A DNA stretch of 6,618 nucleotides from Oscillospiraceae bacterium (GTDB lineage: Bacteria; Bacillota; Clostridia; Oscillospirales; Ruminococcaceae): contig JAUNBN010000025.1 of NCBI GenBank assembly GCA_030527085.1, positions 5,101 to 11,718 of the forward strand, in the 5' to 3' direction. Made by a program: the position numbers and the translations under genes. Below are positions 1 to 4,519 of the stretch, in pieces (the first letter of the stretch is position 1; each line of letters opens with the position of its first letter). The notes below the pieces were generated by a model that saw only the letters and a program-made list of their open reading frames with translations, was not told the DNA's origin and made no database searches.

Positions 1-1077
1 CAGTCCGTGGAGCCGGGAATTTGCAGGGAATACCCGATAAGGGTGGCCTATTCCCCGCTCAACGGCACGGGCCGCGAGCCGGTGCTGCGCATAATGAGGG
101 ATATAGGCGTAAGCGAGGTCTGTGTCGTGGCCGAGCAGGAAATGCCGGACGGCGACTTCCCAACCTGCACCTACCCAAATCCCGAGACGAAGGAGGCGCT
201 CGCGCTTGGCCTTAAACTGGCCGAGGAAAAGCGCGCCGACCTGCTCATAGCTACCGACCCCGACTGCGACCGCGCGGGCGTTGCCTTCCGCGACAGGGAC
301 GGCGGCTACCGCATACTTTCGGGCAACGAGATAGGCGTTCTGCTGCTCTGGTATATCTGCTCGCGGCGTTTCGCCAAGGGCACGCTGCCGAAGGGCGCCG
401 TCGCCGTGGAGAGCCTCGTTTCAACTGAGCTCGCGGGCGAGATAGCGCGCGCCTACGAAGTTGAAATGCGGCGCGTTCTGACGGGCTTTAAATATATCGG
501 CGAGCAGATACTCCGTCTTGAGGAAAAGGGCGAGGAGGAGCGCTTCATCTTCGGCTTCGAGGAGAGCTGCGGCTATCTCTCGGGCAGCTATGTGCGCGAC
601 AAGGACGCAGTGAACGCTTCGCTCCTGCTCTGCGAGCTCGCGAGCAGGCTCAAGGTCGAGGGAACCACCGCCCCCGAGCTTATGGAGAGCCTTTTTGAAA
701 AATACGGCTACTACCTCAGCCGGGTAGAGAGCTTTGAGTTTGCGGGGCTCGACGGCAAGGAGAAGATGGCGCGGGTGATGAGCGGACTCCACGAGAACCC
801 GCCCAGAGAGATAGCGGGCTTTAGGGTCCTCTGCCTCAGCGACTACAAAACGGGGCTCAAGACCGACAGGGCAAAGGGCGCGCAAGAGGAGATAGACCTG
901 CCGAGCTCGGATATGGTGGAGTTCTCGCTCGAGGGCGGGGCAAGCCTTATTATAAGACCCTCGGGCACCGAGCCAAAGATGAAGGCTTACATGACAGCGA
1001 AAGAGAAAACCGAGGCCGCCAGCCTCGTGGTGCTCGAAAGCCTCTCCTCGGCCGTAAAGGAGCTTTTGGGGTTTTAA
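1..1077 (+). CDS. Phosphoglucomutase/phosphomannomutase, C-terminal part (5' end outside the window)
   Basis: This enzyme of the alpha-D-phosphohexomutase family interconverts hexose 1- and 6-phosphates in the cytoplasm, linking glycolysis with the sugar nucleotides used for envelope and storage polymers. The frame is open from base 1 with no credible start, so the gene is cut by the window edge; the GTG at 7 is internal. About 358 residues are visible. Counting from base 7, the metal-binding loop DPDCDR is at residues 84-89, the sugar-binding GFEES at 183-187 and the phosphate-binding RPSGTEPK at 317-324. This gives the end of domain II plus domains III and IV. The catalytic phosphoserine loop must lie upstream. 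Full-length clostridial phospho-sugar mutases are about 560-580 residues, so roughly 200 are missing. The sequence fits the PGM2-like branch; the choice between glucose and mannose cannot be made here. A palindromic repeat starts five bases after the stop. Confidence 0.93.
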   Translation, partial: QSVEPGICREYPIRVAYSPLNGTGREPVLRIMRDIGVSEVCVVAEQEMPDGDFPTCTYPNPETKEALALGLKLAEEKRADLLIATDPDCDRAGVAFRDRDGGYRILSGNEIGVLLLWYICSRRFAKGTLPKGAVAVESLVSTELAGEIARAYEVEMRRVLTGFKYIGEQILRLEEKGEEERFIFGFEESCGYLSGSYVRDKDAVNASLLLCELASRLKVEGTTAPELMESLFEKYGYYLSRVESFEFAGLDGKEKMARVMSGLHENPPREIAGFRVLCLSDYKTGLKTDRAKGAQEEIDLPSSDMVEFSLEGGASLIIRPSGTEPKMKAYMTAKEKTEAASLVVLESLSSAVKELLGF

Positions 1078-1081
1078 GAAT

Positions 1082-1116
1082 GCTGTATTCCCCCGCCTCA
1101 GGCGTGGGAATACAGC
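1082..1116. repeat. Palindromic repeat copy A
   Basis: This is a 35-base hairpin with arms GCTGTATTC/GAATACAGC, core CCCCGCC/GGCGTGG and loop TCA. Fifteen of 16 positions pair; the one mismatch is in the core. It lies directly after the phosphoglucomutase stop. Neither strand has a T-run after it, so it does not look like an intrinsic terminator. The arms are the same as those of copy E at 4046. The flank at 1111-1130, read on the minus strand, closely matches the left flank of copy B. Confidence 0.8.
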
Positions 1117-1164
1117 GAAAAGTCACGCGACTGTACAGAACCAAAAGCGAATTGCATGATGATA

Positions 1165-1203
1165 AAAAGCCGCGAATGTCCCTAATCGGGCCTCGCGGCT
1201 TTT
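1165..1203. terminator. Two-way intrinsic terminator between phosphoglucomutase and mgtE
   Basis: A perfect 11-bp stem (AAAAGCCGCGA at 1165-1175 with TCGCGGCTTTT at 1193-1203) encloses a 17-base loop. Read on the minus strand it ends in a T5 run, which suits termination of mgtE. On the plus strand the run is T4, weaker but usable for the mutase gene. It sits between two converging genes, as expected for a shared terminator. Confidence 0.82.
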
Positions 1204-1268
1204 GCCGCGTCAGGGTCTGATTACAATTACAAGTGCATCGTCGGGGCATAGCATTCTCGTCTGAGCTC

Positions 1269-2621
1269 TCAGAGCCCCAGCAGCAGGCTGGCAACCTGAA
1301 AATAGATAAGCAGCGAGAGCGCGTCAACTATGGTAGTTATAAAGGGGGCGGACATAACCGCCGGGTCGAAGCCCAGCTTCTTGGAAAAGAGCGGCAGCGT
1401 GCAGCCCACCAGCTTTGCCAGAACTATAGTGCAGGCGAGGGTTATCGAGACCACGAGCGCCACGCCCATGCCGACCTTATCCAAAAAGAGCAGCTTGGCG
1501 AAGGCGACGGCCGAGAGCGAAAGTCCGCAGAGCAGGGAGACGCGCGCCTCCTTCCAGAGTATTTCCAGTATGTCGCCGAACTCGACGTCGCCCAGAGAAA
1601 GGGCGCGGATGACCGTAACAGAGGCCTGCGAGCCGCTGTTGCCCGCCGTGTCCATCAACATGGGGATAAAGGCAGTGAGCGCTATCTGCGCGGCGAGGGC
1701 GCTCTCAAAGGAGGTTATGATGATTCCCGTAAAGGTGGCGCTCACCATCAGCAGCAGCAGCCAGGGAATGCGCACGCGCCAGATTTCAAAAACGCTCATG
1801 CGCAGGTAGGGCTTGTCGGTAGGGGTTATGGCGGCCATCTTCTCGATGTCCTCGGTGAACTCCTCCTGCATGACGTCGATGGCGTCGTCAACGGTTATGA
1901 TGCCGACTAAGCGGTTTTCACTGTCCACAACGGGCAGGGCCATGAAGTCGTATTTGCCGAACATCTGCGCCACGAGCTCCTGGTCGTCCGAGGTGGTCAC
2001 GGAGATTACGTTCTCCTCCATTATGTCGCCGACCTCGTCCTCGTAGCTCGCGAGCAGCAAATCTTTTACGCTCACAAGACCCAGCAGCTTGCGGTTGCGG
2101 TCCGTCACATAGCAGGTGTAGATGGTCTCCTTATCCACGCCTGTTTTTCTGATGCGCTGGAAGCACTGCTCGACCGTCATGTTTCTCTTGAGGTCGACGT
2201 ACTCTATGGTCATCAGGGAGCCGGCGCTGTCCTCGGGGTAGTTTAAAAGCTGGTTTATGCTCTTGCGCGTCTGCGCGTCCACGTTTTTAAGTATGCGCTT
2301 GACGACTCCGGCGGGCATTTCCTCAATCAAGTCCACCGCGTCGTCAAGAAAGAGGTCGTTTAAGACGTCGTGCAGCTCCGCGTCGGTAACGCCCGTTATC
2401 AGCATCTGCTGCGTCTCGGGGCTCATCTCAACAAAGGTGTCCGAGGCTATGTCCTTGGGCGTTATGCGAAAGAGCAGCAGCAGCTCCTCCTTCGTTATCA
2501 GCCCGTCGTCCACCAGCTCGTCTGTAACGGCGGCTATGTCTACGGGGTTCGTTTCGGCCAGCAGACTTCGCAGGTCCTTAATCCTCCGAGCCCTGAGCAG
2601 TTCAAGCATATTCTCTCCCAT
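1269..2621 (-). CDS. mgtE: MgtE-family magnesium transporter
   Basis: This inner-membrane Mg2+ channel/transporter is gated by cytoplasmic Mg2+. The 450 residues are the usual full length. An MgtE N-domain (about 15-130) ends in the family motif SAGSLMT (132-138). A CBS pair follows (about 138-255), then a linker helix and about five membrane segments from 285 to 449. GNSGSQ (327-332) and the last helix with TTIVDALS (429-436) are typical; Asp433 corresponds to the pore aspartate of characterised MgtE proteins. The ATG at 2621 was chosen because GGAGG lies nine bases upstream. The frame is open to a TTG at 2660, but that codon falls in the terminator of the leader. The gene is single in its transcript, preceded by an M-box riboswitch and followed by the terminator at 1165-1203, so it should be expressed at low Mg2+. 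Confidence 0.95.
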   Translation of the reverse strand: MGENMLELLRARRIKDLRSLLAETNPVDIAAVTDELVDDGLITKEELLLLFRITPKDIASDTFVEMSPETQQMLITGVTDAELHDVLNDLFLDDAVDLIEEMPAGVVKRILKNVDAQTRKSINQLLNYPEDSAGSLMTIEYVDLKRNMTVEQCFQRIRKTGVDKETIYTCYVTDRNRKLLGLVSVKDLLLASYEDEVGDIMEENVISVTTSDDQELVAQMFGKYDFMALPVVDSENRLVGIITVDDAIDVMQEEFTEDIEKMAAITPTDKPYLRMSVFEIWRVRIPWLLLLMVSATFTGIIITSFESALAAQIALTAFIPMLMDTAGNSGSQASVTVIRALSLGDVEFGDILEILWKEARVSLLCGLSLSAVAFAKLLFLDKVGMGVALVVSITLACTIVLAKLVGCTLPLFSKKLGFDPAVMSAPFITTIVDALSLLIYFQVASLLLGL

Positions 2622-2630
2622 TTCGACACA

Positions 2631-2635
2631 CCTCC
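2631..2635 (-). promoter_or_regulatory. Ribosome binding site of mgtE
   Basis: GGAGG on the minus strand, nine bases before the ATG at 2621. It decides the start: the in-frame TTG at 2660 and the second ATG at 2609 have no comparable site at proper spacing. Confidence 0.8.
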
Positions 2636-2650
2636 GTTTCGGTTTTTTTG

Positions 2651-2690
2651 GGAAAATCAAAAGCCCGCGGCCGCGAACGGCAGCGGGGCT
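2651..2690 (-). terminator. Riboswitch-controlled terminator in the mgtE leader
   Basis: On the minus strand a GC-rich stem (AGCCC...GGGCT outside, CCG-TTCG-CGG at the tip; 2690-2662) is followed by TTTTGATTTT. It has a small bulge and one internal mismatch. It lies between the M-box aptamer and the mgtE ribosome site, where M-box expression platforms usually place the terminator that stops transcription when Mg2+ is bound. I could not identify the competing antiterminator with confidence. Confidence 0.75.
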
Positions 2691-2719
2691 TAGGGCTTCG
2701 CCTCACATTTACGCGCAAA

Positions 2720-2880
2720 AAAGAGAGCGCGCCACCGTCCGAGCTTTAGCTTCGCAGGGCGATGAAGTTGCGTTAGAACACGCCTTGTTTTTCGACGTGC
2801 CCTGCTGACCATCTGATGGTGTCTCCACCATTTTGCGGCAGCAACCCGTATCCCTGTGGTAACCTTGCCTACCGGGTATT
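2720..2880 (-). ncRNA. M-box (ykoK leader) magnesium riboswitch
   Basis: The minus strand from about 2880 to 2720 carries the pattern of the M-box aptamer. It reads GGTAGGC-AAGG-TTACC, then GGGATAC, then GCTGCCGC. ATGGTG-GAGA-CACCAT (2831-2816) follows, a six-bp stem with a GNRA loop standing where M-boxes have GUC-GAGA-GAC. After that comes GGTCAGCAGG. A long-range stem GCAGGGC/GCCCTGC (2805-2799 with 2760-2754) closes a downstream arm. The 3' part GCTAAAGCTCGGACGG matches the usual end of the family. Known M-boxes bind several Mg2+ ions and shut off Mg2+ transporter genes. The position, between a promoter and an mgtE gene, agrees with this. The exact ends are approximate. Confidence 0.87.
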
Positions 2881-2895
2881 TTGTTTTCTTTATTC

Positions 2896-2924
2896 AGTTT
2901 ATTCCGCTTATCTTTGTTTGTCAA
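2896..2924 (-). promoter_or_regulatory. Promoter of the M-box/mgtE transcript
   Basis: On the minus strand a perfect TTGACA (2924-2919) and TAAACT (2901-2896) are separated by 17 bases. Transcription would begin near 2889, just before the aptamer. This is a housekeeping-sigma pattern seen in sequence only. Confidence 0.75.
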
Positions 2925-2961
2925 TAGAGGGAGAAAATTTGGGCCATTCGCGTGAAGCTTT

Positions 2962-2999
2962 CGCTGTCTTTCCCCCGCCTGCGGCGGGGAAAGACAGCG
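2962..2999. repeat. Palindromic repeat copy B
   Basis: This hairpin has perfect ten-bp arms CGCTGTCTTT/AAAGACAGCG, core CCCCCGCC/GGCGGGG with one bulged C, and loop TGC. Symmetry extends outward: GCGTG at 2950-2954 faces CACGC at 3005-3009, and GGCC at 2942-2945 faces GGCC at 3015-3018, separated by unpaired stretches. It lies 38 bases upstream of the mgtE -35 box. Confidence 0.85.
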
Positions 3000-3053
3000 T
3001 ATCGCACGCCTATAGGCCACTATTGCGCGCTTTTAAGCCTTACCGTCCTTCAG

Positions 3054-3082
3054 GGTGTTTTCCTCCGCCTTGGGAAAACACC
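3054..3082. repeat. Palindromic repeat copy C, shortened core
   Basis: The ten-bp arms GGTGTTTTCC/GGAAAACACC are perfect, but the centre is only TCCGCCTTG. The left half of the family core (CCGCC) is present and most of the right half (GGCGGG) is gone. It reads as a copy with an internal deletion. It lies 27 bases beyond the stop of the TauE/SafE operon and, read in that direction, is followed by no T-run. Confidence 0.6.
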
Positions 3083-3109
3083 TAAGTTGTCTTCGGCAAG
3101 CGGCAACGT

Positions 3110-3481
3110 CTATCCGTCTTTTGAACCGCTTCGCGACAATAAATCCTTGAGCCCCGCGAGAATAACAAAGACCGCGAAGCCGCGCCTCAGCCACTCGCCC
3201 TCCACCGCCTGCGCTATATAATAGCCCCCCACGGCGAAAAGCGCGCCCGTAAGTCCGCAGCGCAGCGCTGTAGGCACGTCTATGAGCTTGTTTTTGAGGT
3301 GCAGTATGACCGAAAGGACTATTATCGGTATGAAGAACAGGAGATTTATGCCCTGGGCGTTCTGCTGGGCTATATCCGTGAAGATGGCGAGGTAGAGCAC
3401 CATGATAAAGCCGCCGCCCAGCCCCATGGAGGCGAGCAGCCCCGAACCCAGTCCCACCAGCGAGCAGACTATCCAGTTCAT
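3110..3481 (-). CDS. Half-length TauE/SafE family membrane protein (second gene of pair)
   Basis: The 123-residue protein is highly hydrophobic, with about four membrane segments (roughly 3-32, 43-62, 72-92, 98-115). The first contains the glycine pattern GSGLLASMGLGGG (12-24) typical of each repeat of TauE/SafE proteins. The family exports or imports sulfite, sulfonates or other organic anions. Usual single-chain members are about 250 residues with two such repeats, so this is one half. The ATG at 3481 overlaps the stop of the upstream gene (ATGA), which points to coupled translation. An in-frame ATG at 3511 would lie inside the upstream gene and lacks a ribosome site. GGAGGGG at 3501-3495 lies 13 bases before the chosen start, which is rather far. 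The two halves probably assemble together; the substrate is unknown. Confidence 0.88.
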   Translation of the reverse strand: MNWIVCSLVGLGSGLLASMGLGGGFIMVLYLAIFTDIAQQNAQGINLLFFIPIIVLSVILHLKNKLIDVPTALRCGLTGALFAVGGYYIAQAVEGEWLRRGFAVFVILAGLKDLLSRSGSKDG

Positions 3482-3855
3482 GAGAAGAGCATCACCCCTC
3501 CGGAAATACATAGCACCGCACCGAAGAGCTTTTTGAGCTTTTCAGTCTTAATGCTTTTGAGCAGCAGGCTGCCCGCGACGGCTCCCAGCAGGCCGCCGGG
3601 CACGAACATAAAACCCTCCCGCCAGTCTATAAAGCCGCCGAGCGAATAAAAGAGCAGGCTCACGAGGCTCATGCAGAGCATGGCGAGCGTGGCCGAGGCG
3701 TGGGCGCGCTGCTCGTCGCCCGTTATTTCTCGCAGAAAGAGCACAGCCACAACGCCGCCGCCGCTGCCGAAAAGGCCGTTCAAAAGCCCACAGACCGCGC
3801 CCGCGAGATAGCTGCGCTTTTTCTTTCGGCTTATTCTCTCTCTGGTCTCTGTCAT
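3478..3855 (-). CDS. Half-length TauE/SafE family membrane protein (first gene of pair)
   Basis: This 125-residue protein has a basic N-terminus (KKKR at 11-14) followed by about four membrane segments (roughly 15-42, 52-74, 80-100, 108-124). GLFGSGGG (27-34) in the first segment is the TauE/SafE repeat signature, so the family role is transport of sulfite or a related anion across the cytoplasmic membrane. It is half the usual family length and supplies one of the two repeats; the downstream gene supplies the other. The start at 3855 has AAGGAG about ten bases upstream. A possible promoter (TTGCAT and AATAAT near 3926-3900, minus strand, 19-base gap) is weak. The leader contains a small GC hairpin at 3876-3890. 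The substrate cannot be told from the sequence. Confidence 0.88.
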   Translation of the reverse strand: MTETRERISRKKKRSYLAGAVCGLLNGLFGSGGGVVAVLFLREITGDEQRAHASATLAMLCMSLVSLLFYSLGGFIDWREGFMFVPGGLLGAVAGSLLLKSIKTEKLKKLFGAVLCISGGVMLFS

Positions 3856-3960
3856 TCGCGCTCGCTCCTTTATATCGGCGTGCTTCGCCGCGTTTATTAT
3901 TTGCCGCAGGGGGCCGGCTTATGCAAAAAGGGAGACGGCCACAAGCGCGTTCTATGCCTG

Positions 3961-3983
3961 TTTCCCCGCTGCAGGCGGGGAAA
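3961..3983. repeat. Palindromic repeat copy D
   Basis: The stem TTTCCCCGC/GCGGGGAAA (nine bp) has loop TGCAG. The outer arms no longer match directly. However, CCTGTTT at 3957-3963 can pair with AAACAGG at 3998-4004, across a 14-base stretch that could be an insertion in the right arm. The copy is degenerate but recognisable by its core. Confidence 0.6.
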
Positions 3984-4045
3984 TAAAAACACCCTGAAAA
4001 CAGGACATTGGAAAAAGCGGGAGTGCCCTTGTTGCGCGCTTTTTT

Positions 4046-4081
4046 GCTGTATTCCCCCGCCTTCGGCGGGGGGAATACAGC
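4046..4081. repeat. Palindromic repeat copy E
   Basis: The arms GCTGTATT/AATACAGC are identical to those of copy A. The core is CCCCCGCC/GGCGGGGGG with one extra G, and the loop is TTC. There is no T-run in the right place for an intrinsic terminator on either strand. It lies between the TauE/SafE operon and the promoter at 4125, which are divergent. Confidence 0.85.
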
Positions 4082-4124
4082 CTTAAATACCCGCTTTCGG
4101 ACCACTCGCGAAAAAGCGTCGGCG

Positions 4125-4153
4125 TTTACAAGCGCCGGTCGAAGTGTTAAACT
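4125..4153 (+). promoter_or_regulatory. Promoter of the 104-residue protein/alcohol dehydrogenase operon
   Basis: TTTACA (4125-4130) and TAAACT (4148-4153) are separated by 17 bases. The -10 box is the same as that of the mgtE promoter. Transcription would start near 4160. Confidence 0.6.
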
Positions 4154-4164
4154 CTGAAAGAAAA

Positions 4165-4185
4165 AGGGGCGCTGTGAGCGCTCCT
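4165..4185 (+). other. Leader hairpin upstream of the 104-residue protein
   Basis: A nine-bp stem (AGGGGCGCT with AGCGCTCCT, one G-T pair, loop GTG) would form at the very start of the transcript, seven bases before the ribosome site AGGAAG (4192-4197). It could stabilise the mRNA 5' end or affect initiation; the sequence does not show which. Confidence 0.45.
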
Positions 4186-4204
4186 CGAGAAAGGAAGCCT
4201 GTAT

Positions 4205-4519
4205 ATGAGCGGACTGCAAGGGCGCTGGCTGATAAAACTGAAATGCTCCCTGGGGGAGTTTTCGGGAACCGGCGAGATAAAGCAGGAGGGAGATAGCTTC
4301 AGCTGCTCGCTTTGCGACGAGAGCGGCAAGCCGCTCTATCACCTCACAAACGGGCAGATAAGCGGCAGGAGCTTCAGCGCGAGCGCTAAAGTGAAGCAGG
4401 GACTTTTGAGCCTTTCGGCCTCCATGAAAGGGCTTTTGAGCGAGGACGGGCAAAAATTGAGCGGCACGGTGAGCGCCATGGGTCTCAGAGGCAGCTTTGA
4501 GGGCGAGAGGACTGACTGA
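4205..4519 (+). CDS. Small protein of unknown function, translationally coupled to alcohol dehydrogenase
   Basis: I do not recognise this 104-residue protein as a named family. It has no signal peptide or membrane segment, so it is probably cytoplasmic. It consists of alternating polar and hydrophobic stretches with short glycine turns: GQISGRSFSA (50-59), KLSGTV (84-89) and GLRGSFEG (93-100). This looks like a small beta-sheet or barrel domain; repeats of the form ISG-x-FSG ... LSGTV ... G-x-F-x-G occur in several accessory beta domains. The start is supported by AGGAAG (4192-4197) eight bases upstream. The TGA overlaps the next ATG by one base (TGATG), so the two proteins are likely made in a fixed ratio and may act together. 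It may modulate or bind the substrate of the dehydrogenase, but that is a guess from position. Confidence 0.75.
   Translation: MSGLQGRWLIKLKCSLGEFSGTGEIKQEGDSFSCSLCDESGKPLYHLTNGQISGRSFSASAKVKQGLLSLSASMKGLLSEDGQKLSGTVSAMGLRGSFEGERTD

Larger units (their letters stand above)
2942..3082 (+). repeat. Two-hairpin repeat unit, copy 1 (B + C)
   Basis: Palindromes B (2962-2999) and C (3054-3082) are joined by a 54-base spacer. The spacer and C's left arm resemble the minus-strand reading of the unit at 3957-4110. Both contain a GGC-ACT stretch, then a T-run, and end in an identical 13-mer TTCAGGGTGTTTT (here 3049-3061). The outer left limit is drawn at GGCC (2942-2945), which mirrors GGCC at 3015-3018 across hairpin B. 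The right limit is uncertain. The unit fills the space between the mgtE promoter and the end of the TauE/SafE operon. Confidence 0.55.
3957..4110 (-). repeat. Two-hairpin repeat unit, copy 2 (E + D), inverted
   Basis: Read on the minus strand this is palindrome E, a 62-base spacer and palindrome D, in the same order as unit 1 reads on the plus strand. The 13-mer TTCAGGGTGTTTT recurs exactly (3998-3986, minus). The outer part of E is bracketed by GAGTG (4021-4025) and CACTC (4103-4107). The two units therefore form inverted repeats around the TauE/SafE operon. Similarity outside the 13-mer and cores is partial and was aligned by eye. Confidence 0.55.

Noticed and set aside
421..885. Long minus-strand open frame inside the phosphoglucomutase gene
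   Set aside because: It is antisense to conserved catalytic motifs and has no recognisable domain or ribosome site; high GC content makes such frames common.
1233..1910. 225-codon plus-strand open frame opposite mgtE
   Set aside because: It lies antisense to the membrane domain of a clear transporter and encodes a low-complexity, charge-rich product typical of a shadow frame.
2622..2660. Upstream TTG start for mgtE
   Set aside because: The codon lies in the T-rich tail of the leader terminator and has no ribosome site, while the ATG at 2621 has GGAGG at nine bases.
3478..3511. The split TauE/SafE as a frameshifted pseudogene
   Set aside because: Each part starts with its own complete first helix and glycine signature, and the junction is a normal ATGA overlap.
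2962..4081. The GC hairpins as intrinsic terminators
   Set aside because: None is followed by a T-run on the strand needed, and one family member lies inside a coding gene.
3548..4453. 301-codon minus-strand frame spanning the TauE/SafE gene, the repeats and the start of the 104-residue gene
   Set aside because: It crosses three unrelated functional segments out of frame, including both palindromes, and its translation is rich in Arg, Ala and Pro with no domain.
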